13,267 bases of DNA, taken from NCBI GenBank assembly GCA_910587955.1, contig CAJUNN010000067.1, positions 1-13,267 of the forward strand, in the 5' to 3' direction. Shown in pieces: positions 5,571 to 12,313 of the stretch. The stretch is from an uncultured Lachnospiraceae bacterium. Its GTDB lineage: Bacteria > Bacillota > Clostridia > Lachnospirales > Lachnospiraceae. The number at the start of each line of letters is the position of its first letter. Within the stretch, counting starts at the first letter, position 1. The position numbers and the translations under genes were made by a program. The notes beneath the pieces are model-generated. The model did no database searches. It had not been told where the DNA came from and saw only the letters and a list, made by a program, of their open reading frames with translations.

Positions 5571-6392
5571 ATGAAAATAGGAGACCGCGTTTTTGACGTG
5601 GAACATGAGACTTATATTATGGGCATTCTCAATGTGACGCCGGATTCCTTTTCGGACGGCGGCAGATGGAATGACAGGGACAAAGCTTTGAAGCATGCCC
5701 TGGAGATGACCAGGGAGGGGGCTGCGGTTCTCGATATCGGCGGGGAGTCTACCAGGCCCGGGCATCAGAAGATTTCCGAGGAGGAAGAGATTGCCCGGAC
5801 GGCGCCCGTGATTGAGGCGGTGAAACGGGAGACAGGCCTTCCGGTGTCGGTGGATACTTACAAAGCGAAGGTGGCAGAAGCCGCCATCCAAGCGGGAGCG
5901 GATCTGGTGAACGATATCTGGGGGCTCAAATACGATCCCCGGATGGCAGGCCTCATTGCCCGGACCGGGACGGCCTGCTGTCTGATGCACAACAAAGAGA
6001 AAGCAGAGTACGGGAATTTCTATGAGGATATGCTGCGGGAGACGGCCGGCTGTGTAAAGATTGCGAAGGAAGCCGGAATTCGGGACGATAAGATTATCCT
6101 GGACCCGGGTATCGGCTTTGGGAAAACTTATGAGATGAATCTGGAAACCCTTCATTTTATGGAACGTTTTCACAGTCTGGGCTATCCATTGCTTCTGGGA
6201 ACCTCTCGGAAATCCGTCATCGGGCTGACCTTGGATCTTCCGGCGGATCAGAGGGAGGAAGGAACCCTGGTGACTACGGTGATGGCGGTGATGAAAGGAT
6301 ACGCCTTTGTGCGGGTTCATGACGTGAAGGCAAATTTGCGGGCCGTCCGCATGGCGAAAGCGATTCTGGATGCAGGGGGGATTAAGGAGTAA
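5571..6392 (+). CDS. folP: Dihydropteroate synthase
   Basis: FolP joins 6-hydroxymethyl-7,8-dihydropterin pyrophosphate to p-aminobenzoate to give 7,8-dihydropteroate; it is the sulfonamide target. The 273-residue TIM-barrel protein shows MGILNVTPDSFSDGG (17-31), DIGGESTRPG (55-64), the SVDTYK strand (93-98), DPGIGFGK (178-185) and LLLGTSRKS (207-215), plus RVHD (248-251) near the end. All pterin and sulfa-binding loops look intact. The start was chosen because it follows AGAGGAAA at good distance and gives the normal N-terminus; an upstream in-frame ATG lies inside the HD gene. The 17-nt gap on one side and 6-nt gap on the other place it firmly in the operon. Confidence 0.96.
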   Translation: MKIGDRVFDVEHETYIMGILNVTPDSFSDGGRWNDRDKALKHALEMTREGAAVLDIGGESTRPGHQKISEEEEIARTAPVIEAVKRETGLPVSVDTYKAKVAEAAIQAGADLVNDIWGLKYDPRMAGLIARTGTACCLMHNKEKAEYGNFYEDMLRETAGCVKIAKEAGIRDDKIILDPGIGFGKTYEMNLETLHFMERFHSLGYPLLLGTSRKSVIGLTLDLPADQREEGTLVTTVMAVMKGYAFVRVHDVKANLRAVRMAKAILDAGGIKE

Positions 6393-6398
6393 TATACC

Positions 6399-7226
6399 AT
6401 GGATAAGATACATATTAAAGATCTGGAGATTTTTGCAAAGCACGGGGTGTTTCCGGAGGAAAATGTACTGGGGCAGAAATTCCTGGTGTCGGCTGTTCTC
6501 TATGCGTCCACCCGGGAGGCAGGAAAGACGGATGATCTCACCAAGTCCATTCATTATGGGGAGGTGAGCCATTTTATCAAAACGTTTCTGGAAGATCACA
6601 CGTATCAGCTTCTGGAAACTGCCGCAGAGAGACTGGCCGGGGAACTGCTTCTTGAGACGGCAGGGCTTGAGAAAATCCGGCTGGAGATTAAGAAGCCCTG
6701 GGCTCCTGTGGGGCTGCCTTTGAAAACCGTTTCCGTGGAAATTGAGCGGGGGTGGCACACGGCTTATATTGCCCTGGGCTCCAACATGGGCGATAAAGAA
6801 GGATATTTGAACCAGGGAGTGGAAGGCCTTCAAAATACCAGGGGGTGTGAGGTGCTGGCAGTGTCGGATTTCCTGGCCACAGAACCTTACGGTATGGTAG
6901 ATCAGGATGAATTTCTCAACGGAGCTATAAAGATCCGCACGCTTCTGACGCCCTATGAGCTGCTTGACCGTTTAAATGAGATTGAGCGGGAGGCAAAGCG
7001 TGAGCGGATCGTTCACTGGGGACCTCGGACACTGGATTTGGATATTTTGCTCTATGACGATTTGATTTTGGACGACGAAAGACTGCATATTCCCCACATT
7101 GAGATGTACAAGCGGGAATTTGTGTTAAAACCTCTGTGCCAGATTGCGCCATATGTGCGCCATCCGGTGTATAACCGCACGGCGCTGGAGCTTTTGGAGG
7201 CGCTTCGGATTTCTGGAGAGGAGTAA
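6399..7226 (+). CDS. folBK: Bifunctional dihydroneopterin aldolase / HPPK (FolB-FolK fusion)
   Basis: One 275-residue chain carries two successive pathway enzymes. Residues 1 to about 118 are dihydroneopterin aldolase (FolB), with HGVFPEENVLGQKF (15-28), Tyr53 (IHYGEV), Glu73 (LLETAAERL) and Lys99 (EIKKPWAPVG), giving 6-hydroxymethyldihydropterin and glycolaldehyde. From about residue 120 follows hydroxymethyldihydropterin pyrophosphokinase (FolK), with YIALGSNMGD (123-132), TEPYG (161-165) and HWGPRTLDLDILLYD (206-220) holding the two magnesium-binding aspartates. The fusion hands the FolB product to the kinase. AAGGAG lies just before the folP stop, 9 nt before the start. It is the last gene of the operon; I see no terminator before the next promoter. 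Confidence 0.95.
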   Translation: MDKIHIKDLEIFAKHGVFPEENVLGQKFLVSAVLYASTREAGKTDDLTKSIHYGEVSHFIKTFLEDHTYQLLETAAERLAGELLLETAGLEKIRLEIKKPWAPVGLPLKTVSVEIERGWHTAYIALGSNMGDKEGYLNQGVEGLQNTRGCEVLAVSDFLATEPYGMVDQDEFLNGAIKIRTLLTPYELLDRLNEIEREAKRERIVHWGPRTLDLDILLYDDLILDDERLHIPHIEMYKREFVLKPLCQIAPYVRHPVYNRTALELLEALRISGEE

Positions 7227-7233
7227 AAAATAC

Positions 7234-7262
7234 TTGTATCGGGAATGGGAAAGGATTATAAT
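7234..7262 (+). promoter_or_regulatory. Promoter of the ribU transcript
   Basis: TTGTAT (7234-7239) and a perfect TATAAT (7257-7262) with a 17-nt spacer. The predicted start near 7269 is about 10 nt before the FMN riboswitch. It begins almost at the folBK stop codon. Confidence 0.65.
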
Positions 7263-7277
7263 ATACAAAAGCGATAA

Positions 7278-7451
7278 TTCTTCGGGGCAGGGTGACTGCA
7301 GCCGGACGCCTGGCGTCCGGAGGGCGGAATTCCCTACCGGCGGTATAGTCCGCGACCCGCTTCGGCGGTTGAATCGGTGACTTCCCGGAACCTTGGCGGT
7401 TCCGCAGGTAAGAATTCCGATACCGACAGTATAGTCTGGATGAGAGAAGAA
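7278..7451 (+). ncRNA. FMN riboswitch (RFN element) with inserted hairpins in loops L2 and L6
   Basis: The conserved blocks are TTCTTCGGGGCAGGGTGA, AATTCCCTACCGGCGG, GTCCGCGACCCGC, ATCGGTGA, AATTCCGATACCGACAG and GTCTGGATGAGAGAAGAA in the right order. P1 pairs TTCTTC (7278-7283) with GAAGAA (7446-7451). The aptamer binds FMN and represses riboflavin synthesis or uptake genes, here ribU. It is unusual: in the standard element the two loops each read TGAAATT or very close to it, but here 32 nt are inserted between TGA and AATT in both loops (7296-7327 and 7381-7412). Each insert can form a hairpin: CCGGACGC with GCGTCCGG in the first, CGGAACC with GGTTCCG in the second. A U-tract terminator follows. 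Confidence 0.93.
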
Positions 7452-7481
7452 AAAAAGCATCATGGATCATGATACTTTACC

Positions 7482-7511
7482 CCGGATACGTCTGCGTGTC
7501 CGGTTTTTTTT
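7482..7511 (+). terminator. Intrinsic terminator of the FMN riboswitch
   Basis: CCGGATACG (7482-7490) pairs with CGTGTCCGG (7495-7503) over nine base pairs including one G-U, loop TCTG, followed by eight T (7504-7511). Its place 30 nt after the aptamer and 61 nt before ribU suggests FMN-dependent premature termination. Confidence 0.85.
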
Positions 7512-7529
7512 ATTTTACAGGAAGAATTA

Positions 7530-7562
7530 TCCTTTAAAAATTTGAAAAAATTTCAAAAAGGA
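7530..7562 (+). repeat. Inverted repeat covering the ribU ribosome binding site
   Basis: TCCTTT (7530-7535) can pair with AAAGGA (7557-7562), the ribU Shine-Dalgarno core, and inside it TTTGAAA pairs with TTTCAAA (7541-7557, sharing one base with the outer stem). The stem is AT-rich and weak, so its importance is uncertain. Confidence 0.35.
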
Positions 7563-7572
7563 GAAATGAGAC

Positions 7573-8301
7573 ATGTCAAACCTGATTCAAAGCGCCAAAG
7601 AAAACCTTCAGTTCCTGGGCATCAGCCTGGTCATTATCGTTGCTATTTTTACGGCGGCAGCGGTGATAGAAAAATGGATCCGCAAAAAGAACCAAATGCC
7701 GCGCAGTGTATCTCCCGCCCGCCGCGTAGCCATAGTGGGCGTCTTTTCCGCCATCTCTGCGGTGCTGATGCTTTTTGAAGTGGCCCTTCCCTTTGCACCC
7801 AGCTTTTACGAGCTGGATTTCAGCGAAATCCCTGTGATGATCTGCGCGTTTTCCTTAGGACCGGTGGCCGGGGTGACTGCAGAACTGTGCAAGGTGCTGC
7901 TCAAACTGGTTCTCAAGGGGACGAGTACGGCCTTTGTGGGCGACTTCGCCAATTTTGTAGTAGGCTGTACCCTGGTTCTCCCCGCATCCATTCTCTACTA
8001 TATGAAGAAGACCAAGAAGATGGCCATTGCAGGGCTGGCTGTGGGAACGGTTGTTATGACCATCTTCGGAAGCGCTTTTAACGGCTTCTATCTGCTTCCG
8101 AAGTTTTCCCAGCTTTTTGGAATGCCTATGGACGCCATTATCGGCATGGGAACGGCTATCAATCCCAAAATCAAAAGTGTCTGGACGCTGGTGTGCTTTG
8201 CCGTGGCACCCTTTAATATTCTGAAAGGGGCGGCGGTGTCTGTGGTGACGGTGCTTCTTTATAAACATATCAGTCCGATTTTAAAGAATAAAAATCTGTA
8301 G
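7573..8301 (+). CDS. ribU: Riboflavin ECF transporter, substrate-binding S component
   Basis: RibU is the membrane subunit that captures riboflavin and works with the shared energy-coupling module (EcfT and two ATPases, not in this window). The 242-residue protein has the marker LPFAPSFYELDFSEIPVMI (72-90) followed by FSLGPVAGVTAELCKVLLK (93-111), as in RibU proteins, then several hydrophobic segments (about 130-145, 152-172, 203-230). The FMN riboswitch just upstream supports the riboflavin assignment. There is an additional N-terminal hydrophobic segment (about 15-33) and a basic linker (IRKKNQMPRSVSPARR) before the usual first helix, making it somewhat longer than typical RibU of about 200 residues. 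AAAGGAG precedes the ATG by about 9 nt. Confidence 0.92.
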   Translation: MSNLIQSAKENLQFLGISLVIIVAIFTAAAVIEKWIRKKNQMPRSVSPARRVAIVGVFSAISAVLMLFEVALPFAPSFYELDFSEIPVMICAFSLGPVAGVTAELCKVLLKLVLKGTSTAFVGDFANFVVGCTLVLPASILYYMKKTKKMAIAGLAVGTVVMTIFGSAFNGFYLLPKFSQLFGMPMDAIIGMGTAINPKIKSVWTLVCFAVAPFNILKGAAVSVVTVLLYKHISPILKNKNL

Positions 8302-8313
8302 TTCGTTTCTTAG

Positions 8314-8342
8314 TTGTCAGTCCCTAAGACCTGTGTTATACT
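8314..8342 (+). promoter_or_regulatory. Promoter of the tsaE operon
   Basis: TTGTCA (8314-8319) and TATACT (8337-8342), each five of six to consensus, with an ideal 17-nt spacer. The start would be near 8349. The -10 box lies in the loop of the hairpin after ribU, so the same bases may end one transcript and begin the next. Confidence 0.7.
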
Positions 8343-8360
8343 TAACAACACAGGTCTTTT
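8326..8360 (+). terminator. Terminator-like hairpin after ribU
   Basis: AAGACCTGTGTT (8326-8337) is perfectly complementary to AACACAGGTCTT (8347-8358), a 12-bp stem with a 9-nt loop, followed by a short run of T. The T-tract is weak (total TTTT), so termination may be partial. Confidence 0.6.
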
Positions 8361-8397
8361 CGGATCGGTGCAAAAAGAAAAGGCAGGAACAAAAAGA

Positions 8398-8826
8398 GTG
8401 ACCATAGATTCAAACAGTGCCCGGGAGACCCTGGAGCTTGGTAAGAAAATGGGAGAGCAGGCGGTTCCGGGAACGGTTTATACGCTCACCGGGGAACTGG
8501 GAACCGGCAAAACCGTGTTCACCCAGGGCTTTGCAGAAGGGCTGGGGATTTCGGAGCCTGTCAGCAGCCCTACGTTTACAATTTTGCAGGAGTACGACAG
8601 CGGAAGGCTTCCTTTTTACCATTTTGACGTGTACCGTATTTCGGATGTTGAGGAAATGGAAGAGATCGGTTACGAAGATTATATCTACGGGGAAGGAGTA
8701 TGCCTCATTGAGTGGGCGGATTTGATTGAAGAGCTGCTGCCCGGGCAGAGATGCCGGATTGTGATTGAGAAGGATTTGGAAAAAGGTTTTGACTACCGGA
8801 GGATTACGGTGGAGGAGATGGCATGA
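8398..8826 (+). CDS. tsaE: tRNA t6A37 synthesis ATPase TsaE
   Basis: TsaE is the small P-loop ATPase that helps the TsaB-TsaD complex turn over when threonylcarbamoyl-adenosine is placed on A37 of ANN-decoding tRNAs. The 142-residue protein has the Walker A loop GELGTGKT (32-39), SSPTFTI (56-62), HFDVYR (75-80) and EWAD (105-108), all typical. I chose the GTG start with AGGCAGGA 9 nt upstream; it gives the usual length, while the open frame further upstream runs through the promoter and hairpin. The last four bases overlap tsaB (ATGA), so the two are translationally coupled. Confidence 0.93.
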   Translation: MTIDSNSARETLELGKKMGEQAVPGTVYTLTGELGTGKTVFTQGFAEGLGISEPVSSPTFTILQEYDSGRLPFYHFDVYRISDVEEMEEIGYEDYIYGEGVCLIEWADLIEELLPGQRCRIVIEKDLEKGFDYRRITVEEMA

Positions 8827-9575
8827 AGGTTTTGGCGCTGGACAGCTCGGGGCTGGTGGCCTCGGTGGCTGTGGTGGAGGACGACGGGGTAAACGGCAAC
8901 CTGCTTGCGGAATATACGGTCAACTATAAGAAAACCCATTCCCAGACCCTGCTTCCCATGCTGGATGAGATTGCGGGGATGATTGAGCTGGATTTGAATA
9001 CCTTGGACGCCATTGGGGTAGCCGGAGGTCCGGGCTCCTTTACGGGTCTGCGGATTGGCTCAGCTACGGCCAAGGGCCTGGGGCTGGCTTTGGACAAACC
9101 CCTGGTGCATGTCCCCACAGTAGATGCCCTGGCCTGCAACCTCTACGGCACAGAGCGCCTGATCTGTCCTCTGATGGATGCCAGGAGAAATCAAGTATAT
9201 ACAGGTATTTACGAGTTCCGGGAGAACCGCCTGGAGGTGCTGCTTCCCCAGACAGTGACGGATATCCGGGAAATTGCAGAAAAATTATGCAAACTAAACC
9301 GGGAGGTAATCTTTCTGGGAGACGGAGTACCCGTCTACCGGGAGCCCTTGACGGAGCGCTTGATGGCGGGACAGCGGTTTTCCTTTGCCCCGGCGCATTT
9401 AAATAAGCAGAGGGCGGGAGCCGTGGCGGTACTGGCCCTCCGGTATCTGCGGGAGGGAAAGACGGAAAAAGCTTTTGAACACCGGCCGGAATATCTGCGC
9501 CTTCCCCAGGCAGAGCGGGAGCGTGCCGAAAAAGAACGTGCAAAACAGGAGAACGGAACAGATGGACGGTCTTAA
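8823..9575 (+). CDS. tsaB: tRNA t6A37 synthesis protein TsaB
   Basis: TsaB is an ASKHA-fold partner that dimerises with TsaD and is needed for t6A formation; it is a degenerate paralogue with no zinc site of its own. The 250-residue protein starts MKVLALDSSG, has THSQTLLPML (38-47) and the family signature GGPGSFTGLRIGSATAKGL (68-86), followed by MDARRNQVYTGIY. The C-terminal region (from about 215) is highly charged with many Glu, Lys and Arg and is the least conserved part. Its end overlaps the rimI start by 14 nt. Confidence 0.94.
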   Translation: MKVLALDSSGLVASVAVVEDDGVNGNLLAEYTVNYKKTHSQTLLPMLDEIAGMIELDLNTLDAIGVAGGPGSFTGLRIGSATAKGLGLALDKPLVHVPTVDALACNLYGTERLICPLMDARRNQVYTGIYEFRENRLEVLLPQTVTDIREIAEKLCKLNREVIFLGDGVPVYREPLTERLMAGQRFSFAPAHLNKQRAGAVAVLALRYLREGKTEKAFEHRPEYLRLPQAERERAEKERAKQENGTDGRS

Positions 9576-10011
9576 AATCCGGCGTATGGAGAACAGGGAT
9601 CTGGATGCAGTATGCCGGATTGAGGAGGAAACCTTTTCCCTTCCCTGGTCCAGGAAAGCGTTTCGGGACAGCCTGTCCCTCTATCATACGATTTTTCTGG
9701 TGGCGGAGCTTGACGGGAAAATCGCCGGCTACTGCGGAGGCTATCAAAGCCTGGAGGAGGCGGAGATTACCAATGTGGCGGTGCAAAAGGATCTGCGCCG
9801 CAGAGGGATCGCCAGAGCGCTTTTGGAGGAGTTTATCCGGGCAGGAACGGCCCAGGGAGCATTTGCGTATACACTGGAGGTGCGGGTCAGCAACAAAGCG
9901 GCCATCCGTTTGTACGAAAGCCTGGATTTCCAAAGCGTCGGCATACGAAAAAATTTTTATGATAAACCCAGAGAAGATGCCATGATTATGTGGCGGCACT
10001 GGCAGAAATAA
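9562..10011 (+). CDS. rimI: Ribosomal protein S18 alanine N-acetyltransferase
   Basis: RimI is a GNAT enzyme that acetylates the N-terminal alanine of ribosomal protein S18 using acetyl-CoA. The 149-residue protein shows the GNAT order: an acetyl-CoA loop with VAVQKDLRRRGIARALLEEF (72-91), LEVRVSNKAAIRLYESLDF (105-123) with the expected catalytic Glu106 and Tyr118, and IRKNFYDKPREDAMIMW at the end, a typical RimI tail. The start follows AGGAG by about 10 nt and lies inside the tsaB end in another frame. Linkage with tsaB and tsaE is common in Firmicutes. Other peptide or protein targets cannot be excluded. Confidence 0.9.
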   Translation: MDGLKIRRMENRDLDAVCRIEEETFSLPWSRKAFRDSLSLYHTIFLVAELDGKIAGYCGGYQSLEEAEITNVAVQKDLRRRGIARALLEEFIRAGTAQGAFAYTLEVRVSNKAAIRLYESLDFQSVGIRKNFYDKPREDAMIMWRHWQK

Positions 10012-10062
10012 GCGATTGTTCCCTGTCAGCAATTCCCACTATCTGTGTAGGAAAAAGTTCGA

Positions 10063-10068
10063 TATAAT
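10063..10068 (+). promoter_or_regulatory. Candidate -10 box before the zinc-knuckle gene
   Basis: A perfect TATAAT stands about 38 nt before the next gene, within the 94-nt gap after rimI. No acceptable -35 hexamer is present at 16-18 nt, so this may be an activator-dependent or chance site. Confidence 0.3.
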
Positions 10069-10105
10069 GTCCATGCAGGCAGAAACGATTGGGAGGGAAA
10101 TGCTT

Positions 10106-10354
10106 ATGCGCGAATATAAGAATCGAGAGACAAGAATTTTGAACCGGATTATCTGCAACGGCTGCGGCAGGGTGATTCCAGTCCAAGGGGGGATGCCTAT
10201 GGAAGGCGTTTTCCAGGTGCGGCAGGTATGGGAGTATATGTCAGATAAGGACGGAGAGATCGACGATTTCGATCTGTGCGAGGAATGCTATGATCGGATG
10301 ACGGAACAATTCCGGATTCCTCTTACCAGGACAGGCCAGATCGAAATGGTATAG
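10106..10354 (+). CDS. Small protein with two CxxC zinc knuckles, function unknown
   Basis: I do not recognise a named family. The 82-residue protein has two cysteine pairs, CNGC (17-20) and CEEC (58-61), about 38 residues apart, as in zinc ribbons that hold one metal ion. Between them is a region rich in Gly, Val and acidic residues (VWEYMSDKDGEIDDFDL). No membrane segment or signal peptide is seen. The ATG with GGGAGGG at 8 nt was chosen; an ATG two codons earlier is too close to that site. It lies 12 nt before rnz and after rimI, so it is probably co-transcribed with translation and RNA-processing genes and may bind RNA or a protein in that context (inference). Confidence 0.75.
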   Translation: MREYKNRETRILNRIICNGCGRVIPVQGGMPMEGVFQVRQVWEYMSDKDGEIDDFDLCEECYDRMTEQFRIPLTRTGQIEMV

Positions 10355-10366
10355 TTTGGAGGAAAG

Positions 10367-11284
10367 ATGTTAGATGTATGTTTGCTGGGAAGCGGCGGAA
10401 TGATGCCGCTTCCCTATCGCTGGCTCACGGCGCTGATGACCAGATACAACGGAAGCAGCCTTTTGATTGACTGCGGAGAGGGCACGCAGATTGCCATCAA
10501 GGAAAAGGGATGGAGCTTTAAGCCTATTGACATTATCTGCTTTACCCACTTTCACGGGGATCACATTAGCGGCCTGCCTGGTCTCCTTCTGACTATGGGA
10601 AATGCGGAGCGGACGGAGCCCCTGACCCTGGTAGGGCCCAAAGGGCTGGAGCGGGTGGTAAGCGCTCTGCGGGTGATTGCCCCGGAGCTGCCCTTTCCCA
10701 TCCGGTTTATAGAATTGTCGGGAGCGGAAGAGGAGCTGCGTCTGGGCGGGTACGTGATCCGCGCGTTCCGGGTGAACCACAACATTACCTGCTACGGCTA
10801 TTCCCTGGAAATTGAGCGGGCCGGAAAATTCCGTCTTGACAGGGCACTGGAGCTGGGCATTCCCAAGCCTTTTTGGAACAAGCTCCAGAAGGGAGAGACC
10901 GTGGAGGACGGAGGGCGGATTTACACGCCGGATATGGTTATGGGAGAGCGGAGGAAGGGAATCAAGGTGGTGTACTGTACGGATACCCGTCCCACGGCGT
11001 CCATAGCTGCCAATGCCCGGAATGCCGATTTGTTCATCTGCGAGGGCATGTACGGAGAGAAGGGCAAGGAGGACAAAGCGGCGGCTTACAAACATATGAC
11101 ATTTTACGAGGCTGCAAAGCTTGCCAGGGAAGCGGATGTCCGGGAGCTCTGGCTGACCCATTACAGTCCTTCCCTGACCCGGCCGGAAGAATATATGGAA
11201 GAAGTGCGCAGGATTTTTCCGCGGGCTGCGGCCGGAAAGGATCGGAAATCCGTAGAACTGGATTTTGAGGATGAGGAAGAATGA
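10367..11284 (+). CDS. rnz: Ribonuclease Z (tRNA 3' endonuclease), metallo-beta-lactamase fold
   Basis: RNase Z cuts tRNA precursors after the discriminator base. The 305-residue protein has the two-zinc core HFHGDH (His61, His63, Asp65, His66), His138 (VNHN), Asp206 (CTDTRP), His243 (KHMTFYEAA) and His265 (LTHYSPS). The segment of about residues 155-185 (RLDRALELGIPKPFWNKLQKG) matches the flexible tRNA-binding arm that separates RNase Z from other beta-lactamase-fold enzymes. The opening reads GSGGMMPLPYRW instead of the more common GTSAGxPT form, which suggests a clostridial variant. GGAGG precedes the ATG. It overlaps tsaD by four bases (ATGA). Confidence 0.9.
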   Translation: MLDVCLLGSGGMMPLPYRWLTALMTRYNGSSLLIDCGEGTQIAIKEKGWSFKPIDIICFTHFHGDHISGLPGLLLTMGNAERTEPLTLVGPKGLERVVSALRVIAPELPFPIRFIELSGAEEELRLGGYVIRAFRVNHNITCYGYSLEIERAGKFRLDRALELGIPKPFWNKLQKGETVEDGGRIYTPDMVMGERRKGIKVVYCTDTRPTASIAANARNADLFICEGMYGEKGKEDKAAAYKHMTFYEAAKLAREADVRELWLTHYSPSLTRPEEYMEEVRRIFPRAAAGKDRKSVELDFEDEEE

Positions 11285-12309
11285 GTACGGAAAAAGACAT
11301 TGATATTCTGGCGATTGAAAGCTCTTGTGACGAGACGGCGGCGGCTGTCGTACGGAACGGGCGCGAAGTGCTTTCCAACGTAATATCATCCCAGATTGAT
11401 CTGCACAAGCTGTACGGCGGCGTGGTGCCGGAGATTGCTTCCCGCAAGCATATCGAAAAAATCAATCAGGTCATTTGGGAGGCTCTGGATACAGCGGGGA
11501 AGACGCTGGACGATGTGGATGCCATCGGCGTTACCTACGGTCCGGGCCTGGTGGGAGCGCTGCTGGTGGGAGTGGCGGAGGCTAAAGCCATCAGCTACGC
11601 CAAGAAAATTCCCCTGGTGGGCGTACATCACATAGAAGGACATATTTCCGCAAATTATATAGAAAATCCCGATTTGGAACCGCCGTTTCTCTGCCTGGTA
11701 GTTTCCGGGGGACATACACACCTGGTGGTGGTGCGCGATTACGGAATGTATGAGATCATCGGACGGACCAGAGACGATGCAGCCGGGGAAGCCTTTGACA
11801 AAGTTGCCAGGGCGATCGGGCTGGGGTATCCGGGAGGCCCCAAGATTGATGCACTTTCCAAAGAGGGAAACGGAGATGCCATTCACTTTCCCAGGGCGAA
11901 AATAGAGGATGCCCCCTATGATTTCAGCTTCAGCGGGGTGAAATCGGCCGTGCTGAATTTTCTGAACGGCTGCCAGATGAAGGGGGAGACTGTCAACCGG
12001 GCGGATGTGGCGGCTTCTTTTCAGAAGGCGGTCTGTGATGTGCTGGTGGATCATGCCATGCAGGCGGTTGGAGATTATAAAATAAAAAAATTTGCTATTG
12101 CCGGAGGAGTGGCGTCCAACACGGCTCTGCGGGCAGCGTTTGAGGCGGCCTGTGAGAAAAACGGGGTGAAGTTTTATCATCCGTCTCCTGTTTTGTGTAC
12201 GGATAATGCGGCTATGATCGGCGCGGCCGCATATTATGAGTATAGAGCCGGCGTGCGGCATGGACTGGATTTGAATGCAGTTCCCAATCTGAAGCTGGGG
12301 GAGCGGTAG
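11281..12309 (+). CDS. tsaD: tRNA N6-adenosine threonylcarbamoyltransferase TsaD
   Basis: TsaD transfers the threonylcarbamoyl group from threonylcarbamoyl-AMP to A37 of tRNA, working with TsaB and TsaE. The 342-residue protein shows AIESSCDETAAAVV (11-24), the metal-binding HHIEGH (His117, His121), SGGHTHLV (142-149), FDKVARAIGLGYPGGP (172-187), FSFSGVKSA (215-223), GGVASNTALR (275-284) and CTDNAAMI with metal ligand Asp308. All are intact and the length is normal. The fourth enzyme of the pathway, TsaC, which makes the intermediate, is not in the window. It starts within the end of rnz and ends 4 nt before ispD. Confidence 0.97.
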   Translation: MSTEKDIDILAIESSCDETAAAVVRNGREVLSNVISSQIDLHKLYGGVVPEIASRKHIEKINQVIWEALDTAGKTLDDVDAIGVTYGPGLVGALLVGVAEAKAISYAKKIPLVGVHHIEGHISANYIENPDLEPPFLCLVVSGGHTHLVVVRDYGMYEIIGRTRDDAAGEAFDKVARAIGLGYPGGPKIDALSKEGNGDAIHFPRAKIEDAPYDFSFSGVKSAVLNFLNGCQMKGETVNRADVAASFQKAVCDVLVDHAMQAVGDYKIKKFAIAGGVASNTALRAAFEAACEKNGVKFYHPSPVLCTDNAAMIGAAAYYEYRAGVRHGLDLNAVPNLKLGER

Positions 12310-12313
12310 ATTT

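Noticed and set aside
5550..6833. Long open frame of 427 codons on the minus strand across folP and folBK
   Set aside because: It lies opposite two unmistakable genes, has low-complexity His/Pro/Arg-rich composition and shows no domain or binding site; it is a codon-use shadow.
8314..8397. Upstream extension of tsaE from a TTG
   Set aside because: The extra codons run through the promoter and hairpin; the GTG at 8398 gives normal TsaE length and has a binding site.
9064..10032. Open minus-strand frame of 322 codons opposite tsaB and rimI
   Set aside because: The plus-strand proteins are recognised families. The reverse product is Pro/Arg-rich with no motifs.
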